Below are positions 18,701 to 26,005 of a DNA stretch of 64,000 nucleotides, piece by piece. Under the pieces are notes generated by a model. It was not told the origin of the DNA. It made no database searches and saw only the letters and a program-made list of their open reading frames with translations. The DNA is from Mucilaginibacter inviolabilis (GTDB taxonomy: Bacteria > Bacteroidota > Bacteroidia > Sphingobacteriales > Sphingobacteriaceae): assembly GCF_011089895.1 (NCBI RefSeq), contig NZ_JAANAT010000001.1, positions 3,534,001 through 3,598,000 of the forward strand. Reading direction: 5' to 3'. The translations under genes were made by a program, and so were the position numbers. Each line of letters begins with the position of its first letter. Within the stretch, counting starts at the first letter, position 1.

Positions 18701-18842
18701 CACTAAATATACCGGCTACGATCCTGAGGTTGATACATTTAACCAGGGATATGGTTCAAACTCGGCATTTTCACAAAATATAGATTTCTTCGCTAACCCA
18801 CGTCCGCGTATATGGAACCTTGGCGTACAGGTAGGATTCTAA
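15768..18842 (+). CDS. SusC/RagA-type TonB-dependent outer-membrane transporter
   Basis: A 1024-residue barrel transporter. Signal peptide 1-21 (ending QAMAQ); carboxypeptidase-regulatory-like domain about 23-105; TonB-box-like EVVVIGYGTAKKSDLTGAV near 103-120; plug domain with IRGIGSINSNIDPVYVVDG and DASSTAIYGVRGANG near 165-220; then a 22-strand barrel ending in F (LGVQVGF). It imports a glycan fragment in concert with the SusD lipoprotein immediately downstream. No STN domain is present, so control through an anti-sigma factor of FecR type is unlikely. Confidence 0.97.
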   Translation: MKKSLIYSILFTLLSLQAMAQIKISGKVTSAQDNSPLPAVSIKIKGTSSGTVTDVSGNYSISLPNANAVLIFSYTGFASQEVGADGRSTINIQLKEIASGLNEVVVIGYGTAKKSDLTGAVTTIKADQLLDKPVPNLTQALQGKVAGVDVSVNSNAPGAGAKVRIRGIGSINSNIDPVYVVDGVVGVDPNSINPNDIASIEVLKDASSTAIYGVRGANGIIMVTTKRGKKGPATISYDANANISELYRHVPTLNSKEFIDIYNQSFANGAKFDPTGAVQTPAKALNYANFPLLFNPDNTPKYDTNWEKETYKPSFSQSHQLNIQGGSEKSVYSLSLGYLNQHGLTPTSAFKRYSIKMTMDNDVKDWLKIGGSINLISSRQRLVTDGNGSLNVPRAVTEEVPIVPIKYPNGNWAGNFDIAGLEGAPNPIQIANERYTLNNNMQMLGNVYFQFKISKELDFKTDFGYNLSSQKNNFYSSLALQHLSADQGGVANINAYQNYFWQTENYLTWNKKINDHQRFTALAGISFNRNGYERVRSETQNFIDDFFQYHYQQAGSVKSANESQDESNSLNSYYGRISYNIDEKYLFTATGRYDGSSRFSTKNKFSFFPSVGAAWRVSQEDFLKNSKSVSNLKLRASYGITGNQEIGNYRSLAQYGTGQTVLNGAAQISLLPAYLGNPDLKWERTKMVDGGVELGLFNDRINLNADFYIKNTSDLLLQTPIPWSAGFTTANVYKNVGSVRNTGIELALNTVNVRTSDFEWTTNFIFASNKNKVTKLNDGGADIFPGPNFLGQNYVIRVGQPLGSFYGMTRVGTYSDSPADIAEAAKHGLKAGDRKYIYNADGSNYYSIIGRAYPKWTGTFSSSFRYKHWDFSFDIRFVEGVNTAANFKHSSEDRQTISNSLKTVLNGWTPNNQNTMISQVRNYKYAQDSHFDTWWVEDGSFIRGQNFVLGYTFPTAMLQRVHMSRLRIYASVQNAFVITKYTGYDPEVDTFNQGYGSNSAFSQNIDFFANPRPRIWNLGVQVGF

Positions 18843-18921
18843 AAATTGGCGATATGATCAAAACAGACAGAATAATAGCAATGAAGGGTATAATAGAAAT
18901 CATCTAATAAATCGCATTAAA

Positions 18922-20430
18922 ATGAAAACATTAAAAAATATATTAATCGTATCGTGCATGTTGCTTTCATGCTCATGCAAAAAGTTCCTGGAAGAAAAGC
19001 CTACCTCTTTTTTAGGTCCAAATTCTGATCTTTCGAGCGCGAAAGTAGCCCGGGCCTTTGCCAACGCGGGTTATCAAAACCTTGGAGGTTTACTTACCGG
19101 GCAATCCGGCTCATACGGTGGTAACACCTGGAACCTGATGGAGTTTATGACTGGTAAGGCAAACAGCGACCTGGGCCAAACCGGGTTTGTAAGTTTCCAA
19201 ACGCTTACTTACAGCAATACCTCATTTTATTTTGATACCTGGTGGCAACAAATGTATCTGGGTATTGGTGCATGTAACCTGGCTATACAAAAAATACCAA
19301 CCATTAACGCCTCTGGTTTAGCCGATGCTGATAAAACAAATATGGTAGCCGAGGTGCGCACCCTACGTGCCCTGTATTACTTTTACCTGGTACGTATGTA
19401 TGGTGCTGTGGTTAAAGTAACCGAACCACCTAAGGATCTGAATTTGAATTTGCCGCGCACACCAGCTAAGCAAATTTATGATGAAATCATTATTCCGGAT
19501 TTGCTTGCCGCCGAAAAATCAACCTTGCCATGGAAAGATCCATCAGGTAAAGTAACTATGGCTGCTATAAAATCATTGCTGGCCGATGTTTATTTAACTT
19601 ACGCCGGAGCTGCTATAAACGGTGGCGCCGCAAATTATGCAGAATCGGCAAAACGTTCATTGGATGTAATTCAGAATGGCGGATACACCCTGTTCCCGAA
19701 TTATACCGATATGATTGTTCCGAGCAATAAAAACAGTCAGGAGTTTATTTTTCAGGTACAGTATGCGGCTTCGGTTCCTACAACCAACCCACTTACTGCA
19801 CTTACCATCCCTAACTTCTCAGGTATTTCTAAATACTCTGATGAGTATGGTTCAGTTTGGCCTACAGATCAGTTTATTGCTTCATTTGCTGCAGGTGATA
19901 AACGTGCTGCCGAAAAGCAGTTCTTTTACACCAGCTACCCAAGCGCTAAAACCGGACAAACCATCACCTTTAAAAATCATTACATCTACAAATGGTTTGA
20001 TGTAAATGCGGTTACCAACACCATCAAGTCAGATCTGAACTATACCATTTACCGTTTGGCCGATGTGATGTTAATGTATGCCGAAGCATCAAACCGTGCC
20101 GAAGGCTCACCAAATGCCAATGCTGTTCAGTATGTAAACCAGATCCGTGCAAGGGCTACCCTGGCTCCGATTGGTGCATTGTCACAAGACGCGTTTGAGA
20201 AAGAAGTATGGCTGCAGCGTTATTTTGAGCTTTGCTTTGAAAATAAAATGTGGTTTGATATGATCCGCACCCGCAAAATACATAACGATGTTACCGGTAA
20301 CTGGGATAATTTTGTAGGTCACAAAACCGTATTCAACGCTACATATTCAGAAAAACAATTATTGTTCCCTTTACCAAAACAGGAAACAGATGTTAATCCA
20401 AAATTATTGCCTAATAACCCGGGCTTTTAA
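18922..20430 (+). CDS. SusD/RagB-type surface glycan-binding lipoprotein
   Basis: A 502-residue lipoprotein with lipobox cysteine at C17 or C19 (LLSCSCKKF). SusD hallmarks are LRALYYFYLVRMYGAVVKVTE near 150, the middle TPR helices, and the C-terminal EVWLQRYFELCFENKMWFDM followed by LFPLPKQE. It caps the SusC transporter encoded 79 bp upstream and binds the glycan. A strong terminator follows 24 bp after the stop. Confidence 0.97.
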   Translation: MKTLKNILIVSCMLLSCSCKKFLEEKPTSFLGPNSDLSSAKVARAFANAGYQNLGGLLTGQSGSYGGNTWNLMEFMTGKANSDLGQTGFVSFQTLTYSNTSFYFDTWWQQMYLGIGACNLAIQKIPTINASGLADADKTNMVAEVRTLRALYYFYLVRMYGAVVKVTEPPKDLNLNLPRTPAKQIYDEIIIPDLLAAEKSTLPWKDPSGKVTMAAIKSLLADVYLTYAGAAINGGAANYAESAKRSLDVIQNGGYTLFPNYTDMIVPSNKNSQEFIFQVQYAASVPTTNPLTALTIPNFSGISKYSDEYGSVWPTDQFIASFAAGDKRAAEKQFFYTSYPSAKTGQTITFKNHYIYKWFDVNAVTNTIKSDLNYTIYRLADVMLMYAEASNRAEGSPNANAVQYVNQIRARATLAPIGALSQDAFEKEVWLQRYFELCFENKMWFDMIRTRKIHNDVTGNWDNFVGHKTVFNATYSEKQLLFPLPKQETDVNPKLLPNNPGF

Positions 20431-20453
20431 TCAGCATTAACAAATAAAAACAG

Positions 20454-20487
20454 AACAGCCCCGATAAAAATCGGGGCTGTTTTTTTA
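20454..20487 (+). terminator. Rho-independent terminator of the SusC/D operon
   Basis: Stem ACAGCCCCGAT / ATCGGGGCTGT with a short A-rich loop is followed by seven T. Read on the other strand the stem is followed by CTGTTTTTA, so it may also stop the convergent permease gene ending at 20505. Confidence 0.9.
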
Positions 20488-20504
20488 TGACAGGCTAAGA
20501 TGGG

Positions 20505-23279
20505 CTATTCGCTTCTGAGGCTTTTAACGGGATTAGCGATTGCTGCCTTGATAGATTGAAAACTCACTGTTAATAATGCGATACCGATGGCAACTGTCCC
20601 GGCAAATACAAATACCCCCCAGCCAATAGGAATGCGGTAGGTAAAATCCTGCAACCACTTGGTCATGGCCCACCAGGCTATGGGCGATGCGATGATAATG
20701 GCAATAAATACCAGCTTTATAAAATTGAGGGACAACAGCGTAGTGATATTGCCAATACTAGCACCCAGCACCTTGCGAATACCGATCTCCTTGCTCCGTT
20801 GTTCGGCCATATAGGCAGCCAGGGCAAACAGGCCCAAGCAGGCTATAATAATAGCCAGTATGGCAAAACTGGTAAATATGCGCCCCATGCGTTGTACATC
20901 GGCGTACATGTTGGCAAAACGCTCATCCATAAAAGTGTAACGTATAGGTTGATTAGGCGAAAAGCTTTTCCAGGTTCTGGTGATTTCTGCCAGCGTATTT
21001 TTCATATCGCCGGTTTTTACTTTTACCGATACAATGGAATTGCTGTTACTTAAATGCATTACCAAAGGCTCTATTCCATCCCGTAACGATTCAAAATTAA
21101 AATCCTGAACCACGCCTATGATTGCCTTAGGAGCGCCATAATTCACAATCCGTTTACCTATCGGATTCTTGAGGTTGAGCTTTTTGGCCATGGTTTGATT
21201 AATGATCACAGCCTGTGAATCGGTTTTCATGCCGGGGTTAAAATTCCTGCCGGCCACCAGCTTCATACCAAAAGTTTTGATATAATCTTCATCAATATCC
21301 CAAAACTGGCCGCCAACTCCGGCATCTATTTTAACCCTGCCTTCATTAAAAAATTCGTTTCCATTACGTTTTGTACCGGCTACCGGTAAAAAATCACTAA
21401 CGGATACGCTTTTTACTGCCTGCAGCTTCAATAACTCATCTTTAAAATTCTTCACCTCATTATCCAGGGTATTGGTACCTTGAATCATCACCACCTGATC
21501 TTTCTCGAACCCCACTTTTTTATTGAGGATGAATTGCATCTGGTTGTAGATAATAAACGTACTGATGATTAAGATAATAGATGTAGTAAATTGGAAAACT
21601 ACCAGCCCGTTACGTAAGCCAGAACTTTTACTGCCCGAACTTAGTTTGCCTTTCAATACTTCGGCGGGTTTAAAGCCGGATAGATAAAATGCCGGATAAA
21701 TTCCCGCAACTATTCCAATAATAACAGCTGATACCAATACGGTGGGCAACAACCACCACTGCTGCCAGGGTATAGTTAATGATTTGGAGGCAAGCATATT
21801 AAAATAAGGCAATAATATAATCGCCAGTACTAAACCCAAGGCAAAAGAAAAAAAGCTGTATAATAATGATTCGGTAAGGAACTGGCTGATAAGACCACTG
21901 CGTTGTGAGCCAACCACCTTACGTAAACCAACCTCTTTAGCGCGATTGGCCGATTTGGCGGTAGAAAGATTGATAAAATTGATACAGGCTATAACTAATA
22001 TAAAACCAGCCACAGCACCAAACAACCAAATAAAGCGGATATCGCCATGTGACATCCCATCATGAATATCATATGATCGCAGGTTGATATCTTCAATATT
22101 CTGGGCACGCATGCTTAACGCATTTTTAATTTTCGAAGCGTTTTTATCCCCGTTCTTGATCATATCAGGGATATAATAATTATTAATTATCCCATCGGTT
22201 ACCTTTTGGTTAAACCGGGCAACATTAGTCCCTGGTTTTAGGGTAACATAAATGTGATAATTACTGGCCTGCCAGGTAGTCTGTTCGCCGTTCCAAAACT
22301 CAACACCGGCAAGCGTCAATAAAAAATCAAATTGATGCAAGTGTGACGTCACCGGGATATCCTGCATTACCGCGCCAATTTTGTACGGTTTACTCTTATT
22401 ATTATTAAGGTACATGACCTTGCCAACAGGGTTTTGACCCGGAAAATATTTATCAGCCTTACTTTTTGATAGCACCATGGTTAGGGGCTCGGTAAGCGCG
22501 TGCGCAGCGTCGCCATAAGCCATAGGCAGTTTCAATATATCAAGCAGCGACTGATCGGCATAGGCGAAACCCTCCTCATGTGTATTTTCGGCTGCATCGC
22601 TCCGTTTCAATTCATTGCTGCCCGCACCCCAGAAAAGCGAATTTGGCATCAACCTGCCAAACTGTTCTATCTCGGGAAAATCAGATTTCATTGTTTTGCC
22701 CATCACGGCCGGCCAATCAACTCCTTTTTCATGAATATTATCAAAATTGTATTGCCCTACAATCCTGTAAATACGATTGGCATCCGGATAGCTTTTATCA
22801 AAGCTCAATTCTTCACGTATATACAGGGCAATAAGCAAACAGGCAGCAATGCTCAGCGCAAAGCCCCCAACTTTGATAGCCGCGTACATTTTTTGTTTGA
22901 GCAACTGTCTTACCGCAATTTTTAAATAATTCTTTATCATAGTAATATGGCTTACGAAATAATTAATTGGATCGCTTGGTACTTTTTTTTTAAAACCCAG
23001 CTCACGACTGCCGGTCTCTGTTTCTTTATGGGGCTTAGTTATCGAAGATTTCGCTTCAACTTCTCTAATCCGGCTTAGGATCTTTTTAAAAAGAAAATAG
23101 CTGTGTTCCTCTTCCGTATGATCCGTTTCGGGTTGCCACCATTTGAGCATGAGTTTTACGCTGCCATTAATCTCCGGGTTTTCTTTAAGCAGTTCATCTA
23201 ACTCCTGTAGCTCCTGTTCAGATGCTTCATGAGTTAGCTTTTTTATCACCAGGTGCCAGATATGGTCTTCCATGTTCAT
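20505..23279 (-). CDS. FtsX/MacB-type permease with N-terminal prefix domain
   Basis: A 924-residue membrane protein. Residues 1-95 are a soluble helical prefix (WHLVIKKLTHEASEQELQEL) resembling the permease prefix domain found in Bacteroidota and loosely the start of FecR-type proteins. A membrane helix at about 133-155 begins the MacB periplasmic core; two FtsX domains follow, near 415-540 (REVGLRKVVGSQRSGL, written here as KEVGLRKVVGSQRSGL) and 795-920 (SKEIGIRKVLGASIGNI). Such proteins usually pair with a LolD/MacB ATPase, but none is adjacent. The substrate is unknown; roles in antimicrobial peptide or lipoprotein handling are typical. Confidence 0.88.
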   Translation of the reverse strand: MNMEDHIWHLVIKKLTHEASEQELQELDELLKENPEINGSVKLMLKWWQPETDHTEEEHSYFLFKKILSRIREVEAKSSITKPHKETETGSRELGFKKKVPSDPINYFVSHITMIKNYLKIAVRQLLKQKMYAAIKVGGFALSIAACLLIALYIREELSFDKSYPDANRIYRIVGQYNFDNIHEKGVDWPAVMGKTMKSDFPEIEQFGRLMPNSLFWGAGSNELKRSDAAENTHEEGFAYADQSLLDILKLPMAYGDAAHALTEPLTMVLSKSKADKYFPGQNPVGKVMYLNNNKSKPYKIGAVMQDIPVTSHLHQFDFLLTLAGVEFWNGEQTTWQASNYHIYVTLKPGTNVARFNQKVTDGIINNYYIPDMIKNGDKNASKIKNALSMRAQNIEDINLRSYDIHDGMSHGDIRFIWLFGAVAGFILVIACINFINLSTAKSANRAKEVGLRKVVGSQRSGLISQFLTESLLYSFFSFALGLVLAIILLPYFNMLASKSLTIPWQQWWLLPTVLVSAVIIGIVAGIYPAFYLSGFKPAEVLKGKLSSGSKSSGLRNGLVVFQFTTSIILIISTFIIYNQMQFILNKKVGFEKDQVVMIQGTNTLDNEVKNFKDELLKLQAVKSVSVSDFLPVAGTKRNGNEFFNEGRVKIDAGVGGQFWDIDEDYIKTFGMKLVAGRNFNPGMKTDSQAVIINQTMAKKLNLKNPIGKRIVNYGAPKAIIGVVQDFNFESLRDGIEPLVMHLSNSNSIVSVKVKTGDMKNTLAEITRTWKSFSPNQPIRYTFMDERFANMYADVQRMGRIFTSFAILAIIIACLGLFALAAYMAEQRSKEIGIRKVLGASIGNITTLLSLNFIKLVFIAIIIASPIAWWAMTKWLQDFTYRIPIGWGVFVFAGTVAIGIALLTVSFQSIKAAIANPVKSLRSE

Positions 23280-23510
23280 TTGACAACAGCTTAATTAATT
23301 AGGTAGAGCTTATTTTATAATAAAACGCATGCCACTATCATAAAAATTTGATTTTCAGCAAATTAACAACATCTAGCAAATATTAACCTGTTCGGATTCG
23401 TACAGGCCGTCCGCTTTTGAGCCATTTACGCTATTCATTTAGTATACACGCAGTTATATGACCCACATTTACACCATTAGGTTGCATCATAATTAACAAA
23501 AAAATATACA

Positions 23511-23531
23511 GTACTATGCATTGTATAGTAC
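23511..23531. promoter_or_regulatory. Palindrome over the -33 region of the DUF998 gene
   Basis: GTACTAT and ATAGTAC flank a 7 base spacer. The right part overlaps the TTG (23521-23523) that serves as the -33 element of the promoter below, so a bound regulator would affect transcription of the DUF998 gene. Confidence 0.5.
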
Positions 23532-23550
23532 CATGTTTTATATATATTTG
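23521..23550 (+). promoter_or_regulatory. Promoter of the DUF998 gene
   Basis: TTG at 23521-23523 and TATATTTG at 23543-23550 are separated by 19 bp, fitting the Bacteroidota consensus. It places the transcript start near 23557, about 19 bases before the ATG at 23576, and supports that start rather than one further upstream. Confidence 0.6.
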
Positions 23551-23575
23551 TTTCGATTTTAACCTCACTACTATC

Positions 23576-24181
23576 ATGAACATCAAAATGTTACTATACA
23601 CCGGCATTATTATTCCCATAGTTTTTTGGGTATCAACCCTCCTTTGCGGTTTTATTCATGGAAATTATAACCATCTGAGCGACACCATCAGCGAACTTGG
23701 TGCCACGGGTACCCGGTCTGAACCTTTAATGGCTACCCTTACTATGTTCAGCGCCATTTTAAGTATGTTTTTTATAATGGGCGTATACGGAGCTTGCAAA
23801 CAACTAGGGCTTAACCTACTACCAGTATTTACTTTGCCAGCATTCACTTTTATGATGGGATGGGCTGCCATGTATCATGCAGGAAATCATCTGCATTCGG
23901 CTTCCGGCCCGGTTTTTTTATTGTTTTATGTAGGCACACTGCTGGTAGTCATTTTATGGCGGGGAAGGCGGGAGCTGGTATCTGTACGGTTAACATCTGT
24001 AATAAGCCTGGCGCTGATGATGCTGATATTTTTACGTTTTGTGCCCGCATTTCAGAATACCTACCCAGGCCTTATTCAACGATTTGTGCATTTGGGCTGG
24101 TCAGTATGGTTCGTAGGTTTAAGCGTCGGGCTCATCAGGCTAGTGTCTTTACAGGAAAATCAACAACTTTTAAATCATTAA
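23576..24181 (+). CDS. DUF998-family membrane protein
   Basis: A 201-residue protein with six predicted membrane helices. The opening, PIVFWVSTLLCGFIHGNYNHLSD, is shown in part as HGNYNHLSDTISELGA, the DUF998 signature (L-S-x-x-I-S-E-L-G). The ATG at 23576 is preceded by a good promoter; an upstream in-frame ATG-like start would overlap the promoter. Function is unknown. A small lipoprotein gene follows 11 bp downstream. Confidence 0.85.
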   Translation: MNIKMLLYTGIIIPIVFWVSTLLCGFIHGNYNHLSDTISELGATGTRSEPLMATLTMFSAILSMFFIMGVYGACKQLGLNLLPVFTLPAFTFMMGWAAMYHAGNHLHSASGPVFLLFYVGTLLVVILWRGRRELVSVRLTSVISLALMMLIFLRFVPAFQNTYPGLIQRFVHLGWSVWFVGLSVGLIRLVSLQENQQLLNH

Positions 24182-24192
24182 AAATTTATATT

Positions 24193-24555
24193 ATGAAAAA
24201 ACTACAATTAATCGCAGCTATTGGTATCCTTTTATCAGTAACCGCCTGCAGGTTTGGAAAGAGGCATACCACTATCATGGAAAATGGCAATGGTACCACC
24301 GTAAAAATAGAATATGTAGGGCAAACCTTTTTCACCGCCGATGGTACCGGTATTCAAAGCATTTCGCCTAACGGCTATGTAAAATATTCGCGGGATGGCA
24401 AGCAACTCATTGCCGAGAGCGATCACTACGGAAAAATCACCTACGAAGTAAACGATGGCGGGAAACAAACCATGCTTAATGATGGAGATAAGGAATTTTT
24501 AGCCCAGGCAGTTAAAGACATGATTAAACACGGGCACAACGCCGATGGGCGATGA
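24193..24555 (+). CDS. Small lipoprotein of unknown function
   Basis: A 120-residue exported lipoprotein with signal and lipobox ILLSVTAC (C18 or near). The body is short beta strands (TVKIEYVGQTFFTADGTGI) with no recognised family, though it resembles small envelope proteins that sit beside DUF998 genes. The ATG at 24193 was chosen because it gives the signal peptide; a longer frame starts inside the DUF998 gene. It is likely co-transcribed with DUF998. Confidence 0.7.
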   Translation: MKKLQLIAAIGILLSVTACRFGKRHTTIMENGNGTTVKIEYVGQTFFTADGTGIQSISPNGYVKYSRDGKQLIAESDHYGKITYEVNDGGKQTMLNDGDKEFLAQAVKDMIKHGHNADGR

Positions 24556-24576
24556 GGCATAAAAGCTAAAAAAACG

Positions 24577-24706
24577 CACGTCATGCCGAATTTATTTCGG
24601 CATCCCACAGGATATTCACGCTTGTTAGATCTAAGATTTCTCTGTTGCAGACCTATCATGTGTTTACCTACACGTGAGATGCCGAAATAAATTCGGCATG
24701 ACGTCT
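24577..24706. repeat. Dispersed hairpin repeat (GTCATGCCGAA type)
   Basis: Arms ACGTCATGCCGAATTTATTT and AAATAAATTCGGCATGACGT are perfect over more than 20 bp and enclose about 75 bp. A relative with GTCATGCCGAACTTGTTTC arms is at 43498-43583. It lies after the lipoprotein gene and may also act as its transcript end. Confidence 0.75.
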
Positions 24707-24790
24707 GCTTTTAAAATCCAATTGCCCATGTCATTTTATGCATAATTGAAAACATTGATAATAATTAGCGGGTTTATAGGTTAAAAAGAC

Positions 24791-25177
24791 ATGAAAATAA
24801 AATTGTACAGCCGCGCATTTGGCTTATTATTAGTATCCCTGTTCAGTTATAGTTTAGTTAGCGCACAAACAGCACCAATGAAAACTTCCAAAGGCAACGA
24901 CCAAACCCTGCAGGTAAGCCGCAAAAAAATAGATTCGCTTGATAAAGCACTGATAGCTTTACTGGGCGAACGCGAAAGAGTGGTAAAAGAAATTGGTGTT
25001 TACAAAGCACAAAACAATATCCCCGCATTGCAGGCCGATCGTTTTAAACAGGTGATTGAAAAAAGTATTGAAGCCGGTAAAAAAGAAGGCTTATCAGAAA
25101 CTTTTGTAACGGAACTGATGAATGCCATCCATAAAGAAAGCCTGCGGATAGAGGAAGAGATTAAGGCTAAAAAATAA
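24791..25177 (+). CDS. Exported chorismate mutase (AroQ fold)
   Basis: A 128-residue protein with signal peptide (about 1-25, ending SLVSAQ) and an AroQ-type chorismate mutase domain at about 41-125. Conserved residues visible against the E. coli P-protein domain are the first-helix R in SRKKID, R in GERERVV, K in GVYKAQ, R in ADRFKQ and S in HKESLRIEEE; the residue equivalent to Gln88 is Glu, as in the yeast enzyme. Chorismate mutase makes prephenate and is normally cytoplasmic; exported versions are known in some bacteria. It overlaps the next gene by one base (TAATG), so the two are coupled. Confidence 0.85.
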   Translation: MKIKLYSRAFGLLLVSLFSYSLVSAQTAPMKTSKGNDQTLQVSRKKIDSLDKALIALLGERERVVKEIGVYKAQNNIPALQADRFKQVIEKSIEAGKKEGLSETFVTELMNAIHKESLRIEEEIKAKK

Positions 25178-25464
25178 TGAATACAGAAATCCCGAGCACT
25201 AACGGTCATATCATCGAGTTTTTTTTGTGGGAAGATGACGATCTTCTGGAAATTCAATTAGAACCCGAAGCAATCATATTTATGGTTGAGCCCGGGAATT
25301 CGATCAAATTTATAGCTATTAATTGCGTGATGGAATTTTCATGGGTAGTAAGAATTTCAGGCAAAGAAAATGGTCTGCAATTATTTCCTGAAAGCAAGGG
25401 AGATCATGATATAGAAATATATGAGAATGGTGCTTTACTTGACAACTGGTACAAATACATGTGA
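25177..25464 (+). CDS. 95-residue acidic protein of unknown function coupled to chorismate mutase
   Basis: The ATG shares one base with the chorismate mutase stop (TAATG). The product is acidic (IIEFFLWEDDDLLEIQLE) and rich in beta-forming residues, with no signal peptide and no recognised family. Translational coupling to an exported enzyme is notable, since this partner appears cytoplasmic. It could be an unrelated gene packed tightly. Confidence 0.6.
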   Translation: MNTEIPSTNGHIIEFFLWEDDDLLEIQLEPEAIIFMVEPGNSIKFIAINCVMEFSWVVRISGKENGLQLFPESKGDHDIEIYENGALLDNWYKYM

Positions 25465-25525
25465 TCCCTTTTACAAAAGTAATAGCCCATGATTAGACAA
25501 GAGACAAGAATTGAACGCGGTATCA

Positions 25526-25664
25526 ACTCACCCCGACATCGCTGCGCTCGTCACCCCTCTCTTCGCCTGCGGCGGAAAGAGGGGATTTCCCTTTCTTATT
25601 TTCTTAACCCTCTTTGCGGCGAAGCCGGAGAGAGGGTCGCACGCGAAGCGTAGCGGGGTGAGTC
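25526..25664. repeat. Dispersed inverted repeat (ACTCACCCC..GGGGTGAGT)
   Basis: Ends ACTCACCCCG and CGGGGTGAGT face each other over 139 bp; inside are CCCTCTCTTCGCCTGCGGCG and a partner CGGCGAAGCCGGAGAGAGGG. Shared blocks occur at 10631-10690 and 49018-49077. Confidence 0.7.
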
Positions 25665-25912
25665 GACTATGCTTCATGTTATTGCTCACTAAGGCTTGGG
25701 CTTGATGTCATATGATAGACTATTACGCTATAAAAAGGCCTAATTTAATTGCAATCAAAATTTGTATCTAAGCGCATCAAAATTTAATTCAGAGCCGACA
25801 GCCCCGATCGGAACAGCCTGATTATGAGATTTTTTACCGCTAAACAGGCTCGGTATTAAAGCGTATCAATTTCATATCAAGTGATTATAAATCAATTATT
25901 TATACAAGTCTT

Positions 25913-25945
25913 TTTGCTTTATTGTCATTAACTTTAATAAATTTG
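25913..25945 (+). promoter_or_regulatory. Promoter of the GH30 gene
   Basis: TTTG at 25913-25916 and TAAATTTG at 25938-25945 are 21 bp apart, matching the Bacteroidota consensus. The leader to the ATG at 26006 would be about 55 bases. Confidence 0.6.
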
Positions 25946-26005
25946 GATTGCCGGAAACGTCCATTTTCAGCGTTATTCAAACCCGGTATTCTATTATATA
26001 AATCC

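Larger units (their letters stand above)
25465..26005. other. Gene-free stretch with repeat and GH30 promoter
   Basis: The left half is an inverted repeat (25526-25664). The right half is AT-rich and carries the promoter of the GH30 gene at 25913-25945. An open frame on the plus strand at about 25511-25705 is a translation of the repeat and is not a gene. Confidence 0.6.

Noticed and set aside
25511..25705. Plus-strand frame between the 95-residue gene and GH30
   Set aside because: It is the translation of an inverted repeat also found at 10631 and 49018.
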